Made by a program: the position numbers and the translations under genes | Notes under the pieces: model-generated | Database searches by the model: none | The model's input: the letters and a program-made list of their open reading frames with translations, nothing else | Told to the model about the DNA's origin: nothing | IMG/VR virus record: IMGVR_UViG_3300009428_002972 | Span: 1-27,136 of that record | Origin: a virus | Length of the DNA stretch: 27,136 nucleotides | Direction: 5' to 3' (one strand) | In this document: in pieces, positions 1-6,158 of the stretch | Numbering within the stretch: the stretch's first letter is position 1 | How the letters are laid out: every line of letters begins with the position of its first letter

Positions 1-420
1 CATAGAAGACAAATCTGTACAATTACCCTTATCCTCAGGAGGAATAAAATACTTCGCAAGAGCATTAATTAAAGTTTGAACTAGTCCGTCTTCTCCAACT
101 GTTGCTAGATCAGTTACGAAATTATTAGTTTTTCTTATAACGTCGAAAGCATCTTTGATGCTTGTCTGATCTCTTTGTTCCGATTCTGTTCCTGTGATGA
201 GGGCTCTTGCGATGTCTTGTACGTTTAAGATACCACCACTTTCAGTGCCCTTGCTACCAAGATCGCTCTTAACAGCGTTAGCGTTATCTATTGCAGATTC
301 CCCATCTGGATTTTCGATTTCCTCTGTCACAATGGAGTTAGAAGGTGCTTCTTCCAACCTCTTTGTCTCAATGGAATGCTGAATAATCTCAAGTAATAGT
401 TTATCAAAATTGTTGCTCAT
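1..420 (-). CDS. Unknown protein, C-terminus cut by window edge
   Basis: An open frame of 140 codons starts with ATG at 420 and runs off the left edge without a stop. The start follows an AGGAG ribosome site that lies inside the last codons of the endolysin gene, and the endolysin stop (422-424) is one base upstream, so the two are probably co-translated. The visible part begins MSNNFDKLLLEIIQ, is acidic and hydrophilic, has no membrane segment or signal peptide, and contains a stretch rich in Asp, Asn, Ser and Gly around residues 35-65. I do not recognise a family. Its place beside the endolysin and protease hints at a late gene, but that is inference only. Confidence 0.75.
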   Translation of the reverse strand, partial: MSNNFDKLLLEIIQHSIETKRLEEAPSNSIVTEEIENPDGESAIDNANAVKSDLGSKGTESGGILNVQDIARALITGTESEQRDQTSIKDAFDVIRKTNNFVTDLATVGEDGLVQTLINALAKYFIPPEDKGNCTDLSSM

Positions 421-421
421 G

Positions 422-1318
422 TTATATATCTCCTAGTAGTTTCTCAATGTCAAGTCCTGCGCAATCGATCTTCGTCTTTTTTACGTGATAGTGCGATAAT
501 ATGCCCTTGAACTTTCCACTCTTTGCAGAGGCGTCATAAGCGTTCTTAGTGCTTCCGGTTAATGTCTCCAGTGGGACACCACAAGCCAAGTTGATGGCTT
601 TCCACAGGGCTTTAAGAGCCTCTAACTGGACAGGATAAAACCCTAGGTGAGTCTCTAGTTTCTTCCCATGAACTTCAGCGTCTGTAACTACTGGGCGCTC
701 TCCGAAACCGTTCTTCTTATACCATGGTTGCCACTTTGGATAGAATGCATTACTGATTTCTACTCCGACAGATAGGTTGTTAATCTTTGAGACACCTGCA
801 TGCCATCCGATATTTTGGAGATCCAGAGTTTGATATATGGTTCCATCATTATCAATGAGGAAGTGGACACTGATGCCCCTGTTGTCTAAGACTCTTTGAC
901 ATGTCTTTGATGACAGGCATACATCCCAGTGATTAATGAACTGAGTGATCTTCCTAGGCTTCTGTCCGGCTTGAGAACGATAGGATCCTAATTTTGCCAT
1001 CAGTCCGCCCTTATCCGTCCATAAGACAGTTTTGTCCCATTCGATAGGGAACTCACTACCATTGTAGACTATACGTGCTAGTCCATCATTATCGTAGTTT
1101 GGTGACACATAATCTGAGATTGCCGCTTGTCTCTCGTTGAAGAGAACTCGGAACGTTCCTGCTCCACACAGTCCATCGGCACTCAGCCCTTGTTCTTTCT
1201 GCCACTTCTTGATGACACGAACCAACTTTTCATCAAACGCATCGTGTCCGAACCAAGTTGGATCCCATCCTAATTTTGAGGCAGAAGCCTCATTGTAAAA
1301 TACTTTATCAATAGCCAT
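422..1318 (-). CDS. Endolysin: peptidoglycan-binding domain plus N-acetylmuramoyl-L-alanine amidase
   Basis: 298 residues from ATG 1318 (MAIDKVFYNE). A longer frame starting at 1372 exists, but 1318 has a GGAG site at the right distance, inside the end of the preceding gene. Residues about 5-60 resemble a PG_binding_1 repeat (IKKWQKEQGLSADGLCG). Residues about 125-290 resemble Amidase_2 / T7 lysozyme-type enzymes that cut the MurNAc to L-alanine bond: NHWDV with H130, HFLIDNDGT (152-160), GWHAG, SVGVEI, and a C-terminal HYHV...DCAG. Likely zinc ligands are H130, H276 (or H278) and C286, as in T7 lysozyme's His-His-Cys set. It has no signal peptide, so release would need a holin. Its stop is one base before the next start. 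Confidence 0.88.
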   Translation of the reverse strand: MAIDKVFYNEASASKLGWDPTWFGHDAFDEKLVRVIKKWQKEQGLSADGLCGAGTFRVLFNERQAAISDYVSPNYDNDGLARIVYNGSEFPIEWDKTVLWTDKGGLMAKLGSYRSQAGQKPRKITQFINHWDVCLSSKTCQRVLDNRGISVHFLIDNDGTIYQTLDLQNIGWHAGVSKINNLSVGVEISNAFYPKWQPWYKKNGFGERPVVTDAEVHGKKLETHLGFYPVQLEALKALWKAINLACGVPLETLTGSTKNAYDASAKSGKFKGILSHYHVKKTKIDCAGLDIEKLLGDI

Positions 1319-1322
1319 AATA

Positions 1323-2051
1323 TTACTCCAAAATTTTATCTGCGATTCCGTACTTGATCGCTTCTTCAGCATTTAAATATACATTCTGCTTTCTTCTCAT
1401 GAAGGACTTTAACTGTTTCTTTGACATATTCGTCACGTCTGCCAATGAAGAGAGATAGATATCTTGCATCTTCTTGACTTCTGCCAATTCATTTTCGAGA
1501 TTATGTAAGGAGCCATGTTGTCCGGCGATTACTGAGTGGATCATAACACGGCAGTTCTTTCCGATATATCGTTCGCCTTTCGTTCCTGATGCGAGAATCA
1601 ATACTCCTGCAGACATAACTTTTCCCAAACCAATAGTGTGGATAGGGCAGTCTTTTTTGACGATCCCTATGATGTCAACGAGAGATGCCATTTCATCTGC
1701 AGATCCACCGTACGTAGACACATATAATTTGATTGGCTTTCCTTCTTCTGTAACCTCACCATCATCTGATAACTTTGGCTTGCCTATGTGGTGTAGTGTC
1801 AGCAATCCTGAGATAACTTCAGATACTCTTTCTTCTTCGACATCTCCATATAATCCTATGGATCTCATGTCGTCCAGATCGTCTTTGTCATCTTTTTCTG
1901 CTTTTCCAGCAACCATCGCAATCAACTCTTCTATGGACATATGATTCTCTTCTTCTTGTCCGTGCATTTCTTGAGAATTTTCTTCTTGTCCTTGCATTTC
2001 TTGAGAATTTTCTTCTTCCTCTTCGTTTTTAATGTCTTCGCTTTTATTCAT
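1323..2051 (-). CDS. ClpP-like serine protease, catalytic Asp position occupied by Asn
   Basis: 242 residues from ATG 2051 (MNKSEDIKNE), which has a strong AAGGAGG site. A longer reading from 2081 would run into the hairpin upstream. Residues 1-60 are an acidic low-complexity extension with two copies of a 10-residue repeat. The rest follows the ClpP/crotonase fold: STYGGSADE (112-120, oxyanion loop), nucleophile Ser147 in GKVMSAGV, His172 in RVMIHSVIAG and the YLNAEEAIKYGIADKIL tail. In ClpP the catalytic Asp sits two residues before the aromatic of that tail; here it is Asn223. Phage relatives may act in capsid maturation or protein turnover. The neighbour upstream is an acidic scaffold-like protein, which fits a maturation role (inference). 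Confidence 0.82.
   Translation of the reverse strand: MNKSEDIKNEEEEENSQEMQGQEENSQEMHGQEEENHMSIEELIAMVAGKAEKDDKDDLDDMRSIGLYGDVEEERVSEVISGLLTLHHIGKPKLSDDGEVTEEGKPIKLYVSTYGGSADEMASLVDIIGIVKKDCPIHTIGLGKVMSAGVLILASGTKGERYIGKNCRVMIHSVIAGQHGSLHNLENELAEVKKMQDIYLSSLADVTNMSKKQLKSFMRRKQNVYLNAEEAIKYGIADKILE
1956..2015 (-). repeat. Tandem repeat of 2 x 30 bases in the protease gene
   Basis: Two adjacent 30-base units differ at one base and encode EENSQEMQGQ and EENSQEMHGQ in the acidic N-terminal extension of the ClpP-like protease. They keep frame, so they add length without disruption. This is probably a slipped-strand duplication in a disordered linker. Confidence 0.85.
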
Positions 2052-2069
2052 AATTCCTCCTTGTAGAAT

Positions 2070-2103
2070 AAAAAAGGGCAAAACTATGTCTAGTCTGCCC
2101 TTT
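2070..2103 (-). terminator. Terminator-like hairpin whose 5' arm overlaps a promoter
   Basis: On the minus strand AAAGGGCA (2103-2096) pairs with TGCCCTTT (2080-2073) over 8 bases with a 15-base loop, followed by more T. It looks like an intrinsic terminator for the acidic-protein transcript. However, the 5' arm begins within the -10 region of the promoter at 2105-2131, so RNA started there at about 2096 would lack the 5' arm and pass through. Confidence 0.7.
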
Positions 2104-2104
2104 A

Positions 2105-2131
2105 TATACGTTTCTTGACTGTGGTTTATTC
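2105..2131 (-). promoter_or_regulatory. 27-base phage promoter element, protease operon
   Basis: A copy of GAATAAA-N10-CAAACGTATA (here GAATAAA ... GAAACGTATA). It lies between the stop of the acidic protein and the ClpP-like gene, 53 bases before the ATG. It would drive the protease, endolysin and following gene. Confidence 0.72.
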
Positions 2132-2134
2132 AGT

Positions 2135-2665
2135 TTACTTGCGCTTAGCAGACTCCCTAAGTAAACGACGAGCGACACGACGAGTAACTTCGGCAATGAT
2201 TTCTTCTTCATCGTCCATTACTTCCGCATCGGCAGCCTCAAGATCAGCATCAACTTCTGAATCGTCAGCCATCCCCAAGTCACCTCCTTCGGGTGCTGCA
2301 TCCATCATATCGTCTTCCATGCCTTCTTCTTCATCGCCTTCGAGTTCCATGGAAACTCCATTCTCTTCAGCAAATTCTTGAATCTTTCCAAGCAAGTCCA
2401 TTACCAGTGCTTCTGCGCCGGAACCTGCAGAATCTTCAGCATCAATCTCATCTTCCATTCCGAGATCGGCATCTAATTCTGGTTCTTCCATTCCATCAGC
2501 AGGTGGTAGTTCATCACCCATTTCTACTTCCATTTCCATATCGCCTTCTTCTTCTTCCTCTTCAGCCTCTGTTAGGAAGTTCGAAACGTATGTAGGTTTA
2601 ATGTCTGCATACTTCATAAACATACGAGTAGTGCTTTCATTTAAAATTAATTTCTTTTTAGCCAT
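2135..2665 (-). CDS. Very acidic protein, candidate prohead core or scaffold protein
   Basis: 176 residues, MAKKKLILNESTTRMFMKYA at the start, with a GGAG site before ATG 2665. Residues 34-160 are dominated by Glu and Asp with Met, Ala and Gly, and the C-terminus is a basic amphipathic helix (VTRRVARRLLRESAKRK). This charge layout recalls small acidic core proteins of T4-like proheads, but I see no decisive domain. The segment FLTEA (30-34) matches the (L/I)xE-A pattern cut by the T4 gp21 maturation protease. The upstream region has the ACTATTTA motif shared with the tagged proteins, and the downstream neighbour is a protease. The scaffold role is inference; an unrelated acidic DNA-mimic function is an alternative. 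Confidence 0.6.
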   Translation of the reverse strand: MAKKKLILNESTTRMFMKYADIKPTYVSNFLTEAEEEEEEGDMEMEVEMGDELPPADGMEEPELDADLGMEDEIDAEDSAGSGAEALVMDLLGKIQEFAEENGVSMELEGDEEEGMEDDMMDAAPEGGDLGMADDSEVDADLEAADAEVMDDEEEIIAEVTRRVARRLLRESAKRK

Positions 2666-2705
2666 TTTAAGTTCTCCTTTTTGTCATGACAAATTTTGTA
2701 CAAAA

Positions 2706-2713
2706 TAAATAGT
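2706..2713 (-). promoter_or_regulatory. ACTATTTA motif, possible second promoter class
   Basis: ACTATTTA lies 41-48 bases before the start of the acidic protein. The same octamer lies upstream of two tagged protein genes (10654-10661, 18378-18385), and none of these three sites has the 27-base element. It could be a -10-like late promoter core. Three copies are too few for certainty. Confidence 0.4.
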
Positions 2714-2730
2714 GACAAGTTACTCCAAAA

Positions 2731-3063
2731 TCATAAATCTGGATGTTCTTTATCAATGATATCGAATATATTTTCGATTTCAGAGTCTTTTAAATTAAAA
2801 TCCTCATTCATAGTATTTAGTCCTTTCGTTATCATTTCTTTGTTTTTATTACGATTTTTCGACGATTTAATATAAGATTTTTCTTCTAGCAACTTAAAGA
2901 AGAAAGATAAGAACTCTTCATCATCGTTTAACAGCCCTGAAATGCACCCTCTTATGAAGTCAGATTGGGATATCCCGTACTGTTTTAACTTGATTTTCAG
3001 ATCTGCGTGTCTCTTCTCGGTTTCTAAGAATAGTATCTGCTTGTCTTTTTTTATGCTTTTCAT
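2731..3063 (-). CDS. Small basic/acidic protein, possible ribbon-helix-helix regulator
   Basis: 110 residues from ATG 3063 with an AAGGAGG site 19 bases after the dUTPase stop. Residues 8-50 (ETEKRHADLKIKLKQYGIS and QSDFIRGCISGLLN) have the strand-helix-helix pattern of small phage DNA-binding proteins, with a serine- and aspartate-capped second helix. The middle is Lys/Asn rich and the C-terminus acidic. It is the last gene of the run that starts at the promoter at 4766-4792. I cannot name a family. A role as a transcription or translation regulator is inference. Confidence 0.45.
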   Translation of the reverse strand: MKSIKKDKQILFLETEKRHADLKIKLKQYGISQSDFIRGCISGLLNDDEEFLSFFFKLLEEKSYIKSSKNRNKNKEMITKGLNTMNEDFNLKDSEIENIFDIIDKEHPDL

Positions 3064-3082
3064 TGGAGTCCTCCTTCAAAGG

Positions 3083-3607
3083 TTAATCTGACTTGCTAGT
3101 GTGACTATAGATGTCATTATATTTAATATTGTCATCCATTGGCGTTTTTATATCTGTAGAGCCCAAAGCACCATCCCCTCTTTCCGACATTGATATGGGA
3201 TATTCATATAAGTCACCATCATGTCTGCGATAGGCTCGGAATGAAATTACTGGGATCATGACGATCTGAGCAATCTTATCACCATGTCTTAAAACTTGTT
3301 CTTTGGTTCCCACGTTATGGAGGTTGATAAACACTTCCCCATCATAACCAGAATCAATCACGCATGCGCCTACTATCAAATGCCTCTTGGATGCAACAGA
3401 AGATCTGTTCATAACTTGAAGCATGTATCCGTGTGGGACTCCAAAGCGGAGCCCAGTGGGGAGCAGGACTGTTTCATGAGGTGGAACCCTTACTGTATGG
3501 CTCGCACTTGTCGGATGTGAGTAATAGATGTCTAGCCCTGCATCTGATGGGTTCGCCCTTGTGGGTGGGATGACATTCTTATGCGTAAATGTATATTCAA
3601 TAATCAT
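3083..3607 (-). CDS. dut: dUTPase (deoxyuridine 5'-triphosphate nucleotidohydrolase)
   Basis: 174 residues. Hydrolyses dUTP to dUMP and pyrophosphate, keeping uracil out of DNA and supplying dUMP to thymidylate synthase. Trimeric dUTPase motifs appear in order: SDAGLDIYY (21-29), NRSSVASK (67-74), VIDSGYDGE (83-91) with the catalytic Asp and the nucleoside-selecting Tyr, GDKIAQIV (109-116), and the C-terminal RGDGALGST (143-151), where the usual Phe that stacks on uracil is Leu. A hydrophilic tail of about 20 residues follows. The start overlaps the HAD gene stop by four bases (ATGA), so translation is coupled. It works with ThyX and the ribonucleotide reductase further upstream. Confidence 0.93.
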   Translation of the reverse strand: MIIEYTFTHKNVIPPTRANPSDAGLDIYYSHPTSASHTVRVPPHETVLLPTGLRFGVPHGYMLQVMNRSSVASKRHLIVGACVIDSGYDGEVFINLHNVGTKEQVLRHGDKIAQIVMIPVISFRAYRRHDGDLYEYPISMSERGDGALGSTDIKTPMDDNIKYNDIYSHTSKSD

Positions 3608-3948
3608 TTTACCTCTTCTAAAAGGACAAAACCTTTTGGTGTGTAGGTGCTGGTTACTGGCTTGTTGTCAACCCAATGATACTCCCACCCATCTTCGGTG
3701 CGTGGTTTATTATAACACACAGACTCAAAAGGGAATCCATTGTTCCGGAGCCACTGTTCTGTTGCGTCTGCATGCTCATCGGTTCTAGCAGTGAAGAAGG
3801 TAACTCGGTTTCCCTCTGCCAATACCTTGTTAACCATTTCCAATGCGCCTTCAATAGGTTCTGCAGTTAGGAAGCGGTGAGGCTCTTCATTCGGGATATC
3901 TTCACAGACTGTCCCATCTATATCAATAAGGTATATTGTTTGATTCAT
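3604..3948 (-). CDS. HAD-superfamily phosphatase
   Basis: 114 residues. The nucleophile motif DIDGTV (9-14), a second motif with FFTAR (51-55) and a late acidic site near VDNKP (92-96) mark a small HAD hydrolase. The DxDGT and TAR pattern resembles the phosphatase part of phage polynucleotide kinase/phosphatases and small nucleotidases. There is no kinase domain. It sits between a membrane protein and dUTPase, overlapping both by ATGA, so it may dephosphorylate nucleotides or DNA ends; the substrate is not visible from sequence. The low cap content suggests a C0-type enzyme able to reach a large substrate. Confidence 0.78.
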   Translation of the reverse strand: MNQTIYLIDIDGTVCEDIPNEEPHRFLTAEPIEGALEMVNKVLAEGNRVTFFTARTDEHADATEQWLRNNGFPFESVCYNKPRTEDGWEYHWVDNKPVTSTYTPKGFVLLEEVK

Positions 3949-4169
3949 ATCTTGTCTCCAAATTTTTGATCTAATTCATATTTTGTTTTTGCTGAAGAAA
4001 TACTAAACGAGAATACTGCGACACATAAGATCACCAACATACTCCATCCGGGGCTGATTCCCAAATCACTGGATATCTTTATGATTATAGCCCACATCAG
4101 ACTAACGATGAAGAACAATCCCATAAACTTCATGCCATTAAGGATGCCTTCTTTAGCCCATGGTTTCAT
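3945..4169 (-). CDS. Small protein with two membrane helices
   Basis: 74 residues. Two hydrophobic segments (about 16-32, FMGLFFIVSLMWAIII, and about 42-57, WSMLVILCVAVFSFS) with basic N-terminus and charged C-terminus suggest a two-helix inner-membrane protein. The start at 4169 has CGGAG upstream and overlaps the preceding gene by 17 bases. Size and topology would suit a class II holin, but it lies within nucleotide-metabolism genes rather than next to the endolysin, so I give no function. Confidence 0.6.
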   Translation of the reverse strand: MKPWAKEGILNGMKFMGLFFIVSLMWAIIIKISSDLGISPGWSMLVILCVAVFSFSISSAKTKYELDQKFGDKI

Positions 4170-4413
4170 TATGTTCTCCGGGTGTGATAGTCTGCGGTTG
4201 CATTGCTTTTAGAATTGCATCAAACTTTGAGAATGCAGTGCGTAGGGAGTCCATAGATGACTCCATCTGCTCTTTAGATAGTTCTCCAAAGTCTTCTTCA
4301 TCATATTGTTCAAGATAAGAGTTGAACGTCTCTGCCAAGGCATATGCGGCGATTGCCAAATCCCCTTGTGTTAGTCCAGACGATTGTTCTGGTTCTTCAT
4401 TTGTAACTTCCAT
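4153..4413 (-). CDS. Small unknown acidic protein
   Basis: 86 residues from ATG 4413, with an AAAGGAGG site lying at the end of the previous gene (4-base gap). Predicted mostly helical: a helix with LAIAAYALAETFNSYLEQY (19-37) and one with MDSLRTAFSKFDAILKAM. Acidic overall. No family recognised. It is second in the operon starting at 4735. Confidence 0.6.
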   Translation of the reverse strand: MEVTNEEPEQSSGLTQGDLAIAAYALAETFNSYLEQYDEEDFGELSKEQMESSMDSLRTAFSKFDAILKAMQPQTITPGEHNETMG

Positions 4414-4417
4414 TTTT

Positions 4418-4735
4418 TTAGTCCTCCTTTACTTTAGTTCTAAGTGTATTTACCAATGCCAATAGTTCATCTAGTTCATCTAGATTGCTCTTTACCAATC
4501 GATAGGCTTTCGTTACCATTGAGATCTCTTCTTTAGTTAGCCAGCCATTTTCGACATAATTTGATTTGAGATCTTTTTTCTGATCTTTAAAAGGTTGCAT
4601 ACATTCTTCTATCGTTTGAATGCTCTCCAAATATTCTCCCATTCGTTCTTCAGTTGTTTTTGATACTTCCATGCGTTCTTCTACTACAATTTGATCCATT
4701 GTAGAGACTCCTGTTACATATCCATAATTTGACAT
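4418..4735 (-). CDS. Unknown helical protein, first gene of the dUTPase operon
   Basis: 105 residues from ATG 4735 with GGAG upstream and the 27-base promoter element 30 bases before the start. Residues 15-105 look like long charged helices, possibly coiled coil (VEERMEVSKTTEERMGEYLE; LVKSNLDELDELLALVNTLR). No domain recognised. Being promoter-proximal it should be the best-transcribed gene of the cassette 4735-2731. Confidence 0.65.
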   Translation of the reverse strand: MSNYGYVTGVSTMDQIVVEERMEVSKTTEERMGEYLESIQTIEECMQPFKDQKKDLKSNYVENGWLTKEEISMVTKAYRLVKSNLDELDELLALVNTLRTKVKED

Positions 4736-4765
4736 AAATTCTCCAGTTGTGTTAGTGACATATAT

Positions 4766-4792
4766 TATACGTTTGAGTTAGGTGTTTTATTC
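4766..4792 (-). promoter_or_regulatory. 27-base phage promoter element, dUTPase operon
   Basis: Copy of GAATAAA-N10-CAAACGTATA, 30 bases before the ATG at 4735. Its first bases are part of the upstream methyltransferase stop codon (TGAATAAA). The -10 region reads TATAAT, a perfect bacterial sigma70 -10. Confidence 0.78.
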
Positions 4793-5759
4793 ATTTATTC
4801 TTCTTCTGCTTTCTGAGATTGGTTAACTCTTCTTGCCACTTAAGCATTGTTTCAACCATATCTTTCTTCTTCATTGATGAGATGTCTTTGTGAGTCATCT
4901 TACCGTCCGAGGCTAGTGTTTCTTTCGCTGAAGAGGCATATACTCTTGTATAACCGTCCTCGATCATTTGTTTAGCCACTTTCATTCGTTTGTTCGCAAT
5001 TTCAATATATTCCTCTGACATGTCAATGCCTAGCCAGTCTCTCCCATTGATTGCCGCCATCTTTGTGGTGGTTCCTGCTCCAACAAACGGATCTACTACC
5101 AGATCTCCGGGGTTTGTCCATGTCATGATGTGATCTTCTGCTAACGCTTCGGGGAACATTGCCGGATGTTCAAATGCGAAACTATCTTTTGTTGTGAAAG
5201 ACTTACCTGTATTGAACTTCCAGACGTTATGACGTGGTGAAAACTCAGGTGTCGGATTTTTATTCTTTCTTTCCTTCAACTTGCCGTCCTTTCCACGGTT
5301 TGAGCCGGCTTTGCCGAATGTTTTCCACCCACTCCACTTGTTCTTCTTGTCGCAGATAAGGTTTGCTGTCTTGGGCTTTCCTTTGCTAAACACAAACATG
5401 TACTCGAACACTTGAGAGTATCTGTTACCTGTTCGTCTTGCAGGAAACGACGAGCCATTTTTTTCATAGATCATGGTATCGTGAATACGAAGTCCCAGTT
5501 CTTGAAAGAAGATTGCCTGTCGGAACGATGAGCCAGACTCGGAGCCTTTAAGCACAGCATCCCCCACTACCCACACAATCACACCACCTACCGCCAACTT
5601 CTCATACATCTTTGTGGCTATTTCCTCAAACGGAAACGAGTATCCACTGTAATCTCGTAGATCGTCATAGGGTGGTGATGTGATAAATGCGTCAACTGAC
5701 TCATCCTTAAGTTTGCCTAAGGCATCCAGACAGTTTGCTAATATAATTTTATTTTTCAT
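4791..5759 (-). CDS. DNA methyltransferase, N4-cytosine/N6-adenine type (beta class order)
   Basis: 322 residues from ATG 5759 (MKNKIILANC). A start at 5783 is possible, but 5759 gives an ATGA overlap with the gene before. Catalytic motif IV is SPPYDD (28-33) and the AdoMet-binding motif I is DPFVGAGTT (223-231), so the order is IV then I, as in beta-class enzymes. SPPY is most typical of N4-cytosine methylation, though some adenine enzymes carry it. Between them is a region with ARRTGNRYSQVFEYMFVF and a Lys-rich loop, probably target recognition. No restriction endonuclease lies nearby, so it is an orphan enzyme that may protect phage DNA from host restriction. Confidence 0.88.
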   Translation of the reverse strand: MKNKIILANCLDALGKLKDESVDAFITSPPYDDLRDYSGYSFPFEEIATKMYEKLAVGGVIVWVVGDAVLKGSESGSSFRQAIFFQELGLRIHDTMIYEKNGSSFPARRTGNRYSQVFEYMFVFSKGKPKTANLICDKKNKWSGWKTFGKAGSNRGKDGKLKERKNKNPTPEFSPRHNVWKFNTGKSFTTKDSFAFEHPAMFPEALAEDHIMTWTNPGDLVVDPFVGAGTTTKMAAINGRDWLGIDMSEEYIEIANKRMKVAKQMIEDGYTRVYASSAKETLASDGKMTHKDISSMKKKDMVETMLKWQEELTNLRKQKKNK

Positions 5760-5941
5760 TTTCCTTCCATTTCTTTTAAACATGCTTCGAATCTTACAAT
5801 AAACTCTACCGCTGAAATAACTTCTCTAGTTACTAGAACCGCTTCATCGTCGGATAAGTTTGGATTTGCAAGCATATCAAGGAGCATGCTTTCAATTTTT
5901 ATTGTACGTTTAAGATTTTTTTTAATTTCTTTTTTAGTCAT
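5756..5941 (-). CDS. Small unknown helical protein
   Basis: 61 residues from ATG 5941 (MTKKEIKKNL) with a GGGAGG site; a longer frame from 5983 would start inside the promoter. The N-terminus is Lys-rich and the rest forms probable helices (EAVLVTREVISAVEFIVRFE). Its stop overlaps the methyltransferase start (ATGA), so it may be coupled to or partner with that enzyme, but there is no direct evidence. No family recognised. Confidence 0.62.
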   Translation of the reverse strand: MTKKEIKKNLKRTIKIESMLLDMLANPNLSDDEAVLVTREVISAVEFIVRFEACLKEMEGK

Positions 5942-5962
5942 AATATAACCCTCCCTATAGTA

Positions 5963-5989
5963 TATACGATTCGAGATTGTCATTTATTC
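5963..5989 (-). promoter_or_regulatory. 27-base phage promoter element, methyltransferase operon
   Basis: Copy of the element with GAATAAA and a slightly changed second half (GAATCGTATA). It lies 21 bases before ATG 5941 and just after the stop of the small gene at 6000. Confidence 0.72.
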
Positions 5990-5999
5990 ATTTATCTTA

Positions 6000-6158
6000 T
6001 TATATTCTACATGTCATGTAATAAGATTCTTTCGGAAAGTGCATTTCTATTGTCAGCGTATCGTTGCTCCAGACAAAGTACTTGGCTGCGTTCTCTCTTA
6101 TAAGAGTGCACACCAGTACCCATTCCGGATCCTTTTTAGAGACTATGTAGACTTTCAT
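6000..6158 (-). CDS. Small unknown protein coupled to DNA polymerase III alpha
   Basis: 52 residues from ATG 6158 (MKVYIVSKKD), chosen because it overlaps the polymerase stop by ATGA; the frame also opens at 6206 inside the polymerase gene. Alternating beta-strand-like segments (KVYIVSK, WVLVCTLI, AKYFVW, LTIEMHF) suggest a small beta domain. No family recognised. Tight coupling to the polymerase hints at a shared transcript, possibly an accessory role (inference). Confidence 0.55.
   Translation of the reverse strand: MKVYIVSKKDPEWVLVCTLIRENAAKYFVWSNDTLTIEMHFPKESYYMTCRI

Noticed and set aside
1474-1944. 156-codon plus-strand frame opposite the protease gene
   Set aside because: It is antisense to a well-supported ClpP-like gene, has no ribosome site and no recognisable domain.
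2115-2595. Plus-strand frames rich in Ser, Pro or Leu opposite the acidic protein
   Set aside because: Long open frames arise from the GAA/GAT-rich composition of the acidic gene on the other strand.
3945-4169. Two-helix membrane protein as the holin
   Set aside because: Topology fits, but it is far from the endolysin in a nucleotide operon, and nothing else supports lysis function.
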